A DNA stretch of 64,000 nt from Jeotgalibacillus proteolyticus (GTDB lineage: Bacteria > Bacillota > Bacilli > Bacillales > Jeotgalibacillaceae). The DNA lies in assembly GCF_002926065.1 (NCBI RefSeq), contig NZ_PREZ01000002.1, forward strand, positions 496,001 through 560,000, written 5' to 3'. Made by a program: the position numbers and the translations under genes. The notes beneath the pieces were generated by a model. That model made no database searches. It saw nothing but the letters and a program-made list of their open reading frames with translations, and was not told where the DNA came from. This document shows positions 7,296 through 17,420 of the stretch, in pieces (positions within the stretch are counted from its first letter, which is position 1; every line of letters begins with the position of its first letter).

Positions 7296-8891
7296 TTATG
7301 CCTGATAAACGGTTTTTCCATCTACAACTGTCAGCATTACTTTCATTGTCAGTAATTTATCCGGATCGCAAGCGAAAGGATCTTCTTCCAGAACCGTAAA
7401 ATCAGCTGCATAGCCTTTATCAAGTATCCCCCGGTTATGCTCATGATGGCACACATATGCACTTCCCTTTGTAAACAGTTCAAAGGCCTGATACATCGTT
7501 AAGCATTCTTCTTCTCCATATACTGTTCTGGATGGATCATTTGGATTTCTTCTTGTTACCGCAGCATGAATACCAAGCAATGGCCCAAGAGGCTCAATCG
7601 GTGCGTCTGATCCTCCTGCGCAGGCAATGCCTCTTTCAATTAAAGTCTTCCAGGCATAATTCCATTTCATTCGTTCTTTACCTATGCGGTCATTTACCCA
7701 AGGGAAATCTGATGCAACAAAACGGGGCTGGATGTCCAGCACAGCCGGCAGCTTTTCTACACGCTGAACCAATTCTTCCGATAAAATCTGGGCATGAATT
7801 AACCGGTCCCGCTGCCCGTTTTCTGCAGGATACTGTTCAATAGCATCGAGCATATATTCAAATGCAAGATCACCTATTGTGTGTACCGCTATCGGCATAT
7901 CATATTGACGCGCTTTGTAGACCAGCTGCTTCAGTTTATCAGGGGTGTGAATCGCAACTCCATTGGTTGATTCATCATCTGCGTATCCATTTTTTAATAA
8001 AGCGGTTCTTCCCCCTAGAGCGCCATCTGCAAAGAATTTCATCGCACCGAATTCTACATAGCGTGATCCTGATAGAAAAGAATGACCCTGCCTGTGCCAA
8101 TCCTCGATGACCTGATGATGCACGAGAAGATGAGCTCTGAATTGATGCCCTTCTTCTTCGATCACTTTTTGAAAGGCCCGGTAGGTTCTCGTAAAGTCTC
8201 CGTAATAGCTGAGATCCTCTGTATGCCCTCCCGTTAACCCAAGTGACCATGCATGCTTAACCCCTTCCCGAAGCGATTTTTGAATGTATTCCTCTTCTAT
8301 AGGAGGAAGGGCTGGAATCATTAAATCCTGGGCCTGATCCTTCAACAGACCGGTTAATTGGCCGTCCGGCGAACGGTCAATTAAACCGCCTTCCGGGTCC
8401 GGGGTGACAGTGTCGATTTTAGCAAGCTCAAGTGCAGCGGAATTTACGACTGCTGCATGCCGGCATATACGCTTTAAATGAACCGGGTGATTAGGAGCCG
8501 CTTCGTCAAGCTCAGCTGCTGTGATAACCTCAGGCAGCTGCCATTGATTTTCATTCCAGCCATCCCCAAGGATCCAATCTCCATAAGAAAGCTCAGAAGC
8601 CTTCTCTCTCACTGCCTCAAGCACTTCTTCCTTTGAATTCATCGCTGAAAGGTCCAGTCTGAGGAGAGTCTCGCCAACGCCAATTAAATGCAAGTGACTA
8701 TCCACAAGGCCTGGTAATAACACTGAGCCATTCAGGTCCACTGTTTCATTTATTAGATCCCTATACCGGTCACGGAGCCATTGAATTTCTCCTAAATCAA
8801 CGATTTTACCATTCTCCGTTATAACAGCTTCTACCTTGTGCTGCTCTTTTTGCATTGTATAAATAATTCCGTTATACCAAAGCTTCATCAC
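7296..8891 (-). CDS. ytcJ: YtcJ-like amidohydrolase family 3 enzyme
   Basis: A 531-residue metal-dependent hydrolase with a TIM barrel. The metal-binding HxH lies in VDSHLHLIG (His66, His68). Further conserved residues occur in KFFADGALGGRTALL, PIAVHTIGD and AGGSDAPIEP (Asp near 438), as in amidohydrolase_3 proteins related to exoenzyme regulatory protein AepA. The substrate is unknown. Two successive ATGs (8891 and 8888) follow AGGGGGA; either could be used. It is monocistronic and convergent with the preceding small gene. Confidence 0.82.
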   Translation of the reverse strand: MMKLWYNGIIYTMQKEQHKVEAVITENGKIVDLGEIQWLRDRYRDLINETVDLNGSVLLPGLVDSHLHLIGVGETLLRLDLSAMNSKEEVLEAVREKASELSYGDWILGDGWNENQWQLPEVITAAELDEAAPNHPVHLKRICRHAAVVNSAALELAKIDTVTPDPEGGLIDRSPDGQLTGLLKDQAQDLMIPALPPIEEEYIQKSLREGVKHAWSLGLTGGHTEDLSYYGDFTRTYRAFQKVIEEEGHQFRAHLLVHHQVIEDWHRQGHSFLSGSRYVEFGAMKFFADGALGGRTALLKNGYADDESTNGVAIHTPDKLKQLVYKARQYDMPIAVHTIGDLAFEYMLDAIEQYPAENGQRDRLIHAQILSEELVQRVEKLPAVLDIQPRFVASDFPWVNDRIGKERMKWNYAWKTLIERGIACAGGSDAPIEPLGPLLGIHAAVTRRNPNDPSRTVYGEEECLTMYQAFELFTKGSAYVCHHEHNRGILDKGYAADFTVLEEDPFACDPDKLLTMKVMLTVVDGKTVYQA

Positions 8892-9028
8892 AGATCCCCC
8901 TAAACTTCCTTATGTAAAAATAAATTAACATTTAAAAATGGCCTAGTACAATTTTACAAAAGTTTTGTTTAAAGTTGAAGCTGAACGCTCATATAAAAAA
9001 TGTATAAAAATGTTTCCAACTGCAAATA

Positions 9029-9062
9029 AAAAGCCGACAGCTCAATTTAGCTGTCGGCTTTT
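9029..9062 (-). terminator. sspA terminator
   Basis: The stem GCCGACAGC/GCTGTCGGC (minus strand followed by TTTTTA) lies 16 bp after the SASP stop codon. Confidence 0.85.
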
Positions 9063-9077
9063 ACTATTTATCATTAA

Positions 9078-9281
9078 TTATCTTTGAGAACCACCTAATT
9101 GTTGTTCAGCCATCTGAACAAGACGCTTAGTGATTTCTCCACCTACAGAACCGTTAGAACGAGCTGTAGAATCAGCACCAAGTTGTACTCCGAATTCTGT
9201 TGCGATTTCGTATTTCATTTGAGACAACGCTTGTTCTACACCAGGAACAAGAAGTTGATTACGTGAACCGTTGTTAGCCAT
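9078..9281 (-). CDS. sspA: Alpha/beta-type small acid-soluble spore protein
   Basis: A 67-residue SASP that coats spore DNA and protects it from UV and heat. Both conserved blocks are present: a germination-protease region [12 protein letters not shown] (about 23-34) and the C-terminal [32 protein letters not shown] lies 8 nt before the ATG at 9281. Upstream, CATTCTA resembles a sigma-G -10 box (consensus CATACTA), but no convincing -35 was found at the right spacing. The symbol follows synteny with sspA next to thiI; the paralogue cannot be fixed. Confidence 0.93.
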   Translation of the reverse strand: MANNGSRNQLLVPGVEQALSQMKYEIATEFGVQLGADSTARSNGSVGGEITKRLVQMAEQQLGGSQR

Positions 9282-9368
9282 GAGTTTTTCACCTCCCTTG
9301 TAAAAATAGAATGTGCAAAAACTCATATTATAACACTGGTAATTGTTGTTAATTTAAATTTCTTTTGG

Positions 9369-10583
9369 CTAAAACAAATCAGAATAGGAGGATTGTATTT
9401 CATCCTCTAATTTGCCTGGTGTAATGATTTCAGCTTCAGTTTGAGAAACTGCCTCCTGTAGCATGGAGTCAAAATCAATAAAGCTTTCATAATAGGCAAT
9501 CTTCTCAAGTTTCGGTTTAGTTTTAGGCGCTGCAGGCGTAAAAATTGTGCAGCAGTCTTCATAAGGAAGGATTGAGATGTCATATGTGCCAATCTCTTTT
9601 GCGATATCGATAATTTCTGTTTTATCCATCGTTATCAGCGGTCTGAGTACCGGTGTAGCCGTGACAGCATTAATCGCCTGCATGCTTTCAAGTGTCTGGC
9701 TTGCTACCTGTCCAAGGCTTTCACCGGTAACGATTGCTTTTGAACCGGTTTGCTCCCGGATAAGATTCGCAATTTTAAGCATCATTCTTCTTGTAGATGT
9801 CATGGTATAGTTCTCTGGCACCTGTTTGTGTATTGCCTGCTGAATAGCAGTGAAAGGAACAATATGAAGCTTTACCTTGCCGCTGAACCCTGCTAGTTGA
9901 GCAGCAAGCTGCCTTACTTTTTCCTTGGACTGGTCACTTGTAAATGGCGGACTATGAAAATGTATGGCTTCAATTTCAACACCGCGTTTTAGCATCTGAT
10001 AGCCTGCTACAGGACTGTCAAAGCCGCCTGAAAGCATCAGGCTTGCTTTATTGGAAGCGCCAATCGGCATACCTCCAGCACCTTGAATGGTTTCAGCTGA
10101 CAAATAAACGCCTTCCTCCCGCACCTCAACCACGAGCTCAATCTGTGGCTTTTTCATTTCCACAAGAAGCCCGTGAACCCGGCTCATAACATGAGAACCA
10201 ATTTCCATGTTCAGGCCATTAGTATCAAGCGGGAAGGATTTATCCGCCCTTCTTGCAGAAACCTTAAAGGTTGCAGAAGTTTTCTTAATAGAAGAAACAA
10301 GCAAAACTGCCTGCTCTTTTATTTCATCCAGTTCTTTAGCCGTCTTTACTACAGGGCTGAACGATTGAATACCGAAGATGGTTTTTAGCCGTTCCACTAT
10401 GGGGCTTACATCTTCCGGATTATGGAGCAAAAGATGCATCCTGTCGCGGCCAGCCTGTATATGAATTGAAAAGCCTGTCAGTGAAGAGAGGATATTCGCT
10501 TTTAACTGATTGACAAACTTGCTTCTGTTTTTTCCTTTTGTTGAAATTTCTCCATAGCGGATTAAAATTCGATCATACTTCAT
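9369..10583 (-). CDS. thiI: ThiI, tRNA 4-thiouridine synthetase / thiamine sulfurtransferase
   Basis: It adenylates tRNA U8 and inserts sulfur to form 4-thiouridine. The 404-residue protein has an N-terminal ferredoxin-like region, a THUMP domain (about 60-165) and a PP-loop ATPase with SGGFDS at 185-190. The C-terminal rhodanese domain of the E. coli enzyme is absent, as in other Bacillus ThiI, so sulfur must come directly from the partner desulfurase. The start overlaps the end of iscS by 11 bp with AAAGGA upstream, so the two are translationally coupled. Confidence 0.95.
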   Translation of the reverse strand: MKYDRILIRYGEISTKGKNRSKFVNQLKANILSSLTGFSIHIQAGRDRMHLLLHNPEDVSPIVERLKTIFGIQSFSPVVKTAKELDEIKEQAVLLVSSIKKTSATFKVSARRADKSFPLDTNGLNMEIGSHVMSRVHGLLVEMKKPQIELVVEVREEGVYLSAETIQGAGGMPIGASNKASLMLSGGFDSPVAGYQMLKRGVEIEAIHFHSPPFTSDQSKEKVRQLAAQLAGFSGKVKLHIVPFTAIQQAIHKQVPENYTMTSTRRMMLKIANLIREQTGSKAIVTGESLGQVASQTLESMQAINAVTATPVLRPLITMDKTEIIDIAKEIGTYDISILPYEDCCTIFTPAAPKTKPKLEKIAYYESFIDFDSMLQEAVSQTEAEIITPGKLEDEIQSSYSDLF

Positions 10584-11721
10584 TACGTTTAATTCCTTTC
10601 AATAAGGGCGGGATTACTTTTCTCCACGCTTCTAATAATCGGTCTATTTCAGCTGGCTCTGTAAGGTGTGACATACTGATGCGCACTGAGCCCCTTGCAT
10701 CCTTTTCAGAGAAGCCCATCGCAAGAATTGTTTTACTTATTTGAGCTTTTTTTGAAGAACATGCACTGGTGGTTGAAATAAAAATACCTTCCTGCTCAAG
10801 GGCATGTACAATCACTTCACCTTTTAATCCCGGAACAGTCACATTAACAATATGAGGAGCTCCTTCTTGTTGAGGTGATACAAGCTTTACCTCCGGCCTT
10901 GAGGCAAAAAAATGAACTAGGCGGGAACGGTGCTGATTTAAATTTTGAGAATGCATATTTTCCATCGTCATCCTCATAGCTTTCGCCGTGGAGACTGCTC
11001 CCCCTACGTTCTCTGTACCGCTCCTGATCCCTCTTTCCTGGCTTCCGCCACTCAACTGGGGAGTAAACAATAGATTTTTCTTCATATAAAGAAGACCATT
11101 CCCTTTCATCCCATGAAATTTATGTGCAGAAAGTGATAAGGAATCAATCGAGGAATTTTCGATTAAGATAGGAACTTTTCCAAAGCTTTGAATCGCATCA
11201 ACATGAAATACCGCTTTCGACTTTTCTTTTATGATTTTCCCAGCCTCCTGAATTGGCTGAATAGACCCAACCTCATTATTGACATGCATGATGGATACAA
11301 GAATGGTTTCGCTGGTCAAAAGACGTTTCAATTCCTCCAGTGAAATAATTCCCTCCTGATTGACTTTCAAAAACGATACACGAAAACCTTTAGTCTCAAG
11401 TTCTTTCACTGTATTGTATACGGAAGGATGCTCAATGTCAGTAGTGATAATATGTCTTCCTTTATATCTGTTAGCTTCAGCGATTCCCTTGATTGCACTG
11501 TTATTTGATTCGGTGCCTCCGGAGGTAAAGATCATTTCGTCACTCTTCACTCCAAGGATTAAAGCCGCCTGCTCACGGGCTTTTTCAAGTAAAAGTGAAG
11601 CAGTTGTGCCCATCTCATGCAGAGAAGAAGGATTTCCGAAGTGTTTTTCGTTTATCGTGATAAAAGAAGAAAGAACCTCTTTATACGGTTTAGTTGTTGC
11701 ACTATTATCTAAATAAATCAT
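10573..11721 (-). CDS. iscS: Cysteine desulfurase (NifZ/IscS type) partner of ThiI
   Basis: A PLP enzyme that transfers the sulfur of cysteine as a persulfide. The 382-residue protein has PLP lysine Lys201 in LSAHKFHGMKG and the active-site Cys321 in STTSACSSKK. Its direct coupling to thiI matches B. subtilis NifZ, the dedicated sulfur donor for 4-thiouridine in tRNA. The upstream ribosome site (AGAGTGA) is weak. It is the first gene of the iscS-thiI operon. Confidence 0.93.
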   Translation of the reverse strand: MIYLDNSATTKPYKEVLSSFITINEKHFGNPSSLHEMGTTASLLLEKAREQAALILGVKSDEMIFTSGGTESNNSAIKGIAEANRYKGRHIITTDIEHPSVYNTVKELETKGFRVSFLKVNQEGIISLEELKRLLTSETILVSIMHVNNEVGSIQPIQEAGKIIKEKSKAVFHVDAIQSFGKVPILIENSSIDSLSLSAHKFHGMKGNGLLYMKKNLLFTPQLSGGSQERGIRSGTENVGGAVSTAKAMRMTMENMHSQNLNQHRSRLVHFFASRPEVKLVSPQQEGAPHIVNVTVPGLKGEVIVHALEQEGIFISTTSACSSKKAQISKTILAMGFSEKDARGSVRISMSHLTEPAEIDRLLEAWRKVIPPLLKGIKRNEV

Positions 11722-11959
11722 TTACGTCACTCTTTCGTTAATTGCTTTCAGCTTACCCTAAACACTAAATACTGTGTTATCATACCACATTTTATCTAAA
11801 ATAACGGTGGAAATCCCCTGACTTCCAGCTGACGTTTATTAAGTCGTTTTAATCGATTTAATTTTCTTACTATTTCGATTATTGTTATTTTCGACAAAAT
11901 TCTTTTTTTCTATGTTAAGATATTTCCGTGTTTAAAGAAGGCCAAGTATGGAGGTAGTT

Positions 11960-13309
11960 ATGAAACAGCAGTCTATAACCTTTGGCAGCATTTTAACTGT
12001 AGGGTTAATGCTTTTTGCTTTATTTTTAGGAGCAGGAAATATGATTTTTCCTCCTCTATTAGGACAGCAGGCAGGTGAATCTGCAGGGCTTGCCATCATA
12101 GGATTTTTAATAACCGGAGTGGGCTTGCCGCTTCTTGGTGTCATTGCCATTGCGTATTCAGGTGGAGATCCTCAGCGTCTTGCAAGCCGAGTACACCCAA
12201 TTTTCGGAATAATCTTTACAATCACTCTTTATCTTGCAATTGGTCCATTTTTTGGAATTCCAAGAACCGCAACCGTTTCATATGAAATTGGCGTCGTGCC
12301 ATTTCTTCCAGCACAGATTTCAAATGCAGGATGGCCGCTAGTGCTTTTTTCAGTTGCTTTTTTCATGCTGGCAGCTGTTTTATCCCTCAATCCATCTAAA
12401 CTAGTAGGCAGAATCGGAAAATTTTTAACTCCTGCGTTAATTATCATTTTAATCGCTTTAGTTGCAGGAGCTTTTGTAACGCCTATGGGCGACCCTGGAG
12501 AGCCTGTAGCAGGTTATGCGTCTTCTCCATTTTTCACTGGATTTATTGAAGGATACTTAACGCTTGATGCGATTGCAGCGCTTGTTTTTGCCATTGTCGT
12601 TATTTCTGCTATTAAAGAGAAACAGGTACACGAGAGAAGCCAGCTAATACGCTTAACCGTCTATGCAGGGCTTATTGCTGCAACGGGATTAGCACTGGTA
12701 TACCTTGCATTAAGTCATCTGGGGGCAACCAGCCTGTCAGCTGTCGGACCTCAGGATAATGGAGGCGCCATCCTATCAGCTGCTGCCGCATATTTATATG
12801 GATCAAGCGGAGCGTTAATTTTAGGCCTTGCAATCACAGCTGCCTGCATAACGACATCCATTGGATTAATTTCATCAGCATCCACCTATTTTTCCAGGCT
12901 GATTCCCCGCATTCCGTATAAAGCATTTGTCTTTTTGTTTGCAGGATTCAGCACCATAGTAGCAAATATAGGTTTAACGCAGCTAATTGCTTTTTCAGTT
13001 CCGCTGCTGGTAATGATTTATCCTATGGCAATTGTGTTAATTTTCCTAACCTTTTTGCACCGTTTATTTAAAGGGTACCGGGCAGTATATGTAGCCGCAA
13101 TCATGCCAACCTTTATCGTTGGCATCAGCGACGGATTAGCTGCTGCCGGACTTACAGACAACCCGTTGACCGGTTTTCTCGGCTTTCTGCCTTTAATGGA
13201 GCAGGGAGTAGGCTGGGTCGTCCCTGCAGTTGTCGGGGCTGTGGCCGGCTTTGTTATTGCATCACTATTAAAGCATCGTCCTTTTTCATCAGAGACTTAT
13301 GCAAAATAA
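11960..13309 (+). CDS. braB: Branched-chain amino acid transporter BraB (LIVCS family)
   Basis: A sodium- or proton-coupled symporter of leucine, isoleucine and valine. The 449-residue protein has about 12 hydrophobic helices. The N-terminus FALFLGAGNMIFPPLLGQQAG is the LIVCS signature. GGAGG lies 5 nt before the ATG at 11960; an in-frame ATG at 11948 is inside the ribosome site region and is rejected. It is divergent from iscS and ends at a terminator shared with the convergent ezrA. Confidence 0.92.
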   Translation: MKQQSITFGSILTVGLMLFALFLGAGNMIFPPLLGQQAGESAGLAIIGFLITGVGLPLLGVIAIAYSGGDPQRLASRVHPIFGIIFTITLYLAIGPFFGIPRTATVSYEIGVVPFLPAQISNAGWPLVLFSVAFFMLAAVLSLNPSKLVGRIGKFLTPALIIILIALVAGAFVTPMGDPGEPVAGYASSPFFTGFIEGYLTLDAIAALVFAIVVISAIKEKQVHERSQLIRLTVYAGLIAATGLALVYLALSHLGATSLSAVGPQDNGGAILSAAAAYLYGSSGALILGLAITAACITTSIGLISSASTYFSRLIPRIPYKAFVFLFAGFSTIVANIGLTQLIAFSVPLLVMIYPMAIVLIFLTFLHRLFKGYRAVYVAAIMPTFIVGISDGLAAAGLTDNPLTGFLGFLPLMEQGVGWVVPAVVGAVAGFVIASLLKHRPFSSETYAK

Positions 13310-13344
13310 AAAGGCTGGCTCCAATTGAATGGAGCCGGCCTTTT
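13309..13344. terminator. Bidirectional terminator between braB and ezrA
   Basis: A 15-bp stem (13309-13323 with 13330-13344, AAAAGGCTGGCTCCA arm) is followed by Ts on both strands. It overlaps the last two bases of the ezrA stop codon. Confidence 0.88.
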
Positions 13345-15061
13345 ATGATTGATTTGCAAACTCTTTTTCTTCAAGGGAGGTGCCTGACAGTTCTTCAATT
13401 CGTTTTAATGCACCCGGCTCTACCTTTTCGATGGTATTAGCTGCCTGTTCGAGCGCATCATGAAATTGGCCCTTTCTGAATAATAGCTCTGCTTCATTCA
13501 GACCAATATACACGACCTCATGTCTGCTGCGGTACCGGTTGCCGTATTGTATCACCCGCTCAACAGATTGAGCTGTCTGAACCATATCTTCAGCATCCCT
13601 GCACACAGCTTCCACCATTGCCTGTGAGGTTAAGGAGTGCTGCTGGATGGTGATAATGTTTAACGGACGATCCTTAAGACTTTCTTCAAGAAGATACAGC
13701 TGGTCATAAGCTTCTGTAAACTGATTAACAATGTAATCAGGATAGCGCGGAAGATTAGCATGACGAATTTCCCGTTCTGCTTCTTTAAGCTGTCTTCTCA
13801 GTTCAACATCAACTTCACGGACGGTTACTTCATCCTGTCGCAGGCGCTGAAGAAGTTCTTTGAAGTCTGTTTGGGCCGGTTCAATTTCCTGAAGCTCGTT
13901 ACGGATTAGATTCAGTTCTTCCCAAATGAGTGAATAAGCTGTTTCCTCAGAGGACCGTCGTTCCTTTATGATAGAGAATCTTTTTTCAATTTTAATTAAT
14001 TTTTTATCAAGTTCCTTCGGGATGTCCAGGTTCTCCTGGTCAATCTGATAGCTTTGACGAACGAATTCTGTTTCACTCTGCAGGGATTGATTCTGCTCAA
14101 TAAGACGTCCGAGCAGCTTTGCAGTATTTTCCCAATGGTCCGCTACAAGAGACCGCGCCTCCGCTTCCTTCTCCAATAAATCGTAGAGAGTATCGATTTG
14201 TTCGTGGGCTGCACTGACGATCACTCCGGCTTCTTCCATTTCCAGCTGGTTCACATGTTTTCTTCCCTGTTCAATCGACTCCTGGATTAATTCTGCATCT
14301 CTTTCAAGCGGAATGTGGTCAAGCGGGAAGCCGGAACTCCTCATTTCTTCAAAGCCTTCTTTAAGCTCTGTCAATTGAGAAGGAATGCCATAATTCGTTT
14401 CGTTATAAACATCCGGCAAGTCTGCCAGCAGTTTCTTAATGAATGCCACATCGTCCAGCAGCGAAAGCACCAGCTCTCTTGCAGCCAGATAGTTTCCTTC
14501 CTCCGTCATTTCATTATAAAGAATTAACTTTGGCTCTACCGCTTCAATTTTGCGTTCAATTGCTTCTGCAGCCTTACCATATGTATGACGCTGAGCTAAT
14601 AAATCCTTCTTTGCCTGCTTATAGTCTGCCAGGATGGTTTCCATTTCAACTTTATTTTTCTCATCGCTTCCCATAAGTTCTTCAAGTTCGATTAAGATCT
14701 GGTTCATTTCTTTCTCTGCATCGGAAAGCATTTGTTTAATTTGTTCCCGGATTTCGCGGGACTTTTTAAAGCGGAACTTATCAATGTTTTCTTCTGCATC
14801 AAATAAGAGGGTATTCACCTCTGCCAGCTTTACATCAACAACGTGGATCCAGGATTCTCGCCAGCCTTCAAATAATTCTTCTGTTTGGCCGTTCATATTT
14901 AATTGCTTCACCTTTGTCATTTCCTCGAGAATTGGACGATGTTGAATTTCCAGTTTTGCAGCTTCAAGCTGATCCACTTCTTTATATTCTTTTCTTCGCC
15001 AAAAAAGGGCTATGGCAATGATTATTACGATTAATATGACGGATCCGATTATGTACTCCAT
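13343..15061 (-). CDS. ezrA: Septation ring formation regulator EzrA
   Basis: A membrane-anchored negative regulator of FtsZ ring assembly. The 572-residue protein has an N-terminal helix (about 3-20, IIGSVILIVIIIAIALFW) followed almost entirely by charged coiled coil. RHTYGKAAEAIE and the C-terminal NRYRSRHEVVYIGLNEAELLFRKGQF match EzrA; the latter is the QNR-like patch region. GGAGG lies 6 nt before the ATG at 15061; an upstream in-frame ATG has no site. The gene is monocistronic. Confidence 0.95.
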   Translation of the reverse strand: MEYIIGSVILIVIIIAIALFWRRKEYKEVDQLEAAKLEIQHRPILEEMTKVKQLNMNGQTEELFEGWRESWIHVVDVKLAEVNTLLFDAEENIDKFRFKKSREIREQIKQMLSDAEKEMNQILIELEELMGSDEKNKVEMETILADYKQAKKDLLAQRHTYGKAAEAIERKIEAVEPKLILYNEMTEEGNYLAARELVLSLLDDVAFIKKLLADLPDVYNETNYGIPSQLTELKEGFEEMRSSGFPLDHIPLERDAELIQESIEQGRKHVNQLEMEEAGVIVSAAHEQIDTLYDLLEKEAEARSLVADHWENTAKLLGRLIEQNQSLQSETEFVRQSYQIDQENLDIPKELDKKLIKIEKRFSIIKERRSSEETAYSLIWEELNLIRNELQEIEPAQTDFKELLQRLRQDEVTVREVDVELRRQLKEAEREIRHANLPRYPDYIVNQFTEAYDQLYLLEESLKDRPLNIITIQQHSLTSQAMVEAVCRDAEDMVQTAQSVERVIQYGNRYRSRHEVVYIGLNEAELLFRKGQFHDALEQAANTIEKVEPGALKRIEELSGTSLEEKEFANQS

Positions 15062-15325
15062 CCTAAGCCTCCTGTCCAAACAACCGATCCTATGTTAACA
15101 ATCATTGGATGTTCATGATATTGACTTTATGATACCATGTTATCAACGATTTTTCTTGTTTTTTCTAATATTTTTGACATGATTATCAAGTATTCTTAAC
15201 TACTCCCTTTTTTTAGGACCTCTTCTCTTATTTCCTACTAACCAATTACCGGTTTGATAGGTAGTAAACCAGCAGAAAACAGCGGGATAATAACTTGATT
15301 ATTTTTTATAAAAGGAGACAGCGAA

Positions 15326-16135
15326 ATGAAGCTTCAGGATGGGCATATTCATACCCCTTTTTGTCCTCACGGCTCAAAGGATTCATTTTTGCTTTATATC
15401 GAACGGGCAATTAAGCTTGACTACACAGAAATTTCCTTCATGGAGCATGCTCCTCTGCCTGCTTCTTTTACAGATCCGACGCCGGATCAGGACAGCGGCA
15501 TGGACATCAGGTTTTTAGAAGAGTACCTTCACACCATCTCTTCGTTAAAAAACACATATAAAAAAGACCTTAAAATAAATACAGGTCTTGAGGTAGATTA
15601 TATAGAAGGGTTCGAACACGAAACAGCAGCATTTTTAAACCGGTACGGGCCACACCTGGATGACTCTATTCTATCTGTGCATTTCCTTTTAAAGGATGGA
15701 AAATATGACTGCATGGACTATAGCCACGAGGTATTTTCAAGCATGGCGGAACGCTACGGATCAGTTGATGCGGTGCATAAAGCCTATTACCGGACACTTC
15801 AGCTTTCTATTGAAGCAGATCTTGGCATATATAAACCAAAGCGGATTGGCCACATGACACTTGCACGGAAGTTCCAGCAGCTTTTTCATGCCAATGAGGA
15901 TTATTCCCTCGCTATTAACGCTATTCTTACAAAAATAAAGGAAGAAGGATATGAGTTGGACTACAATGGTGCCGGTGCGGTCAAACCTCACTGCAGAGAA
16001 CCATACCCGTCTGCTGATATTGCTCAAATCGCAAGAACTCTTGGGATTAAGCTTGTCTATGGGTCCGATGCCCATCAGGCAAAAGACCTTCATCAGGGCA
16101 GAGCACAGCTTATACCGCCTTTTTCACTTTTATAA
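15326..16135 (+). CDS. hisK: Histidinol-phosphatase, PHP family (HisK/HisJ)
   Basis: It dephosphorylates histidinol phosphate in histidine synthesis. The 269-residue PHP-domain protein begins DGHIHTPFCPHG, giving metal ligands His7, His9 and His15. Further ligands appear in SFMEHAPLP, LSVHFL and YGSDAHQAKD. AAAGGAG precedes the ATG. The stop codon overlaps by 6 bp the end of the convergent yttP gene. The 245-bp gap upstream to ezrA is AT-rich and holds both promoters. Confidence 0.9.
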   Translation: MKLQDGHIHTPFCPHGSKDSFLLYIERAIKLDYTEISFMEHAPLPASFTDPTPDQDSGMDIRFLEEYLHTISSLKNTYKKDLKINTGLEVDYIEGFEHETAAFLNRYGPHLDDSILSVHFLLKDGKYDCMDYSHEVFSSMAERYGSVDAVHKAYYRTLQLSIEADLGIYKPKRIGHMTLARKFQQLFHANEDYSLAINAILTKIKEEGYELDYNGAGAVKPHCREPYPSADIAQIARTLGIKLVYGSDAHQAKDLHQGRAQLIPPFSLL

Positions 16136-16765
16136 AATGATGGTGGATTCGCATGTTACCCCCAAGTACCATTCCTTTAAGATATCTCTGTATGAACGGG
16201 TGAAGAATTCTTCACTTGGATTAACATTCCAAAGCTCCTGAATTGTCTGGCTTTGCAAAAATGGCATTGAAAGCATCGACGTGAGCTGAATAAGAAAGAA
16301 GGATGGAGATATTTTTATGGAAATGCCTTTTTCAATATCCTGAGCGAGCAGCAGCTTCCAGATGTATTGCTCTTTTCGCAGGTAGCAGGAGGTCATTTCC
16401 CGTACCATTTGACTGTCCATCGTAACCTCTCTCCACGCAAAGCGGGCGAAGCGGTGATTTTGCTGCTGAAATTCAATTAACGAAAATGCCGCTTCCATCA
16501 TATGTGATCTGCTCGGATCATTTTTTAAGGTTGCCGAATCGGCAGCCTTTTGCAATATGTCCAGATAAGGCTCAAAAAAAGCAACGAGGCACTCCTCTAG
16601 AAGACCCTGTTTTCCCGCAAAGTAATAGGAGACAGTAGCGACATTTACACCGGCCTTTGCTGATATTTCTCTTATGCTGGTGGCATGGTACCCCTTTGTG
16701 TAAAATAAATCGACAGCTGCAATCATAACATCAGATTTTGTTTCCCGCTGCTGTAGCATGACCAT
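16130..16765 (-). CDS. yttP: YttP, TetR/AcrR family transcriptional regulator
   Basis: A 211-residue repressor-type protein. The N-terminal helix-turn-helix has TKGYHATSIREISAKAGVNVATVSYYFAGKQGLLEECL (split here as about residues 22-60), the standard TetR DNA-binding pattern. The C-terminal ligand domain has no recognisable specificity. In B. subtilis the orthologue lies between ytsP and hisK. The start is uncertain: ATG at 16765 is 9 nt from AAAGGG, an ATG at 16774 is too close, and 16759 is also possible. The target genes are unknown. Confidence 0.82.
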   Translation of the reverse strand: MVMLQQRETKSDVMIAAVDLFYTKGYHATSIREISAKAGVNVATVSYYFAGKQGLLEECLVAFFEPYLDILQKAADSATLKNDPSRSHMMEAAFSLIEFQQQNHRFARFAWREVTMDSQMVREMTSCYLRKEQYIWKLLLAQDIEKGISIKISPSFFLIQLTSMLSMPFLQSQTIQELWNVNPSEEFFTRSYRDILKEWYLGVTCESTIIL

Positions 16766-16940
16766 CTCGCTCATCCCTTTCTTAAATGATTGCTTCCAGG
16801 TATGGAATATGCTAAAAATAAATTACTGTCTTTCTATAGATTCTAGATTTAAACCTGTAAACCTCTATAAAGTTATCATCAAATATCGCCTTAAAAAGGC
16901 TTATAAGACAGAATAATTCATCAAAAAGAAGGTGAACAAA

Positions 16941-17420
16941 TTGTTTACTGTCGAAATGTATAAAGGAACCAAGAATGAAAATTACTCACTTGTTCAAAAA
17001 CAGCTTCGCGCTCTACTTGAAGGCGAACCAAATCAAATCGCCAATTTAAGCAATGCTTCTTCTTTATTAAATCAATTCCTGGTTCAAACAAACTGGGTTG
17101 GATTTTATCTTGTTGATGGAAAGGAGCTTGTATTAGGACCTTTTCAAGGGCTCCCTGCCTGCGTTCGAATTCCTTTTGGCAAAGGCGTTTGCGGTACATC
17201 AGCAAGCGAGCTTAAAACAATGCGCGTCGATGATGTTCACGCTTTTCCAGGGCATATTGCTTGCGACGCAGCTTCACAGTCTGAAATCGTCGTGCCGGTC
17301 GTAAAGGACGGAAGGCTTATTGGAGTGCTCGATATCGACAGCCCTGTAACCTCCCGTTTTGATGAAGTGGACCAGGAGCAGCTGGAGAAGTTTGTGGAGA
17401 TACTTGCAGAGTACCTTTAA
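16941..17420 (+). CDS. ytsP: YtsP, GAF-domain free methionine-R-sulfoxide reductase
   Basis: A 159-residue single-GAF protein of the fRMsr family, which reduces free methionine-(R)-sulfoxide with thioredoxin. All three functional cysteines are present in GLPACVRIPFGKGVCG and GHIACDAASQSE. The first residues FTVEMYKG align with FHVEKQSG of B. subtilis YtsP, so the start is TTG at 16941, 6 nt after AAGGTG. The GTG at 16932 lies within that ribosome site. Confidence 0.87.
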   Translation: MFTVEMYKGTKNENYSLVQKQLRALLEGEPNQIANLSNASSLLNQFLVQTNWVGFYLVDGKELVLGPFQGLPACVRIPFGKGVCGTSASELKTMRVDDVHAFPGHIACDAASQSEIVVPVVKDGRLIGVLDIDSPVTSRFDEVDQEQLEKFVEILAEYL

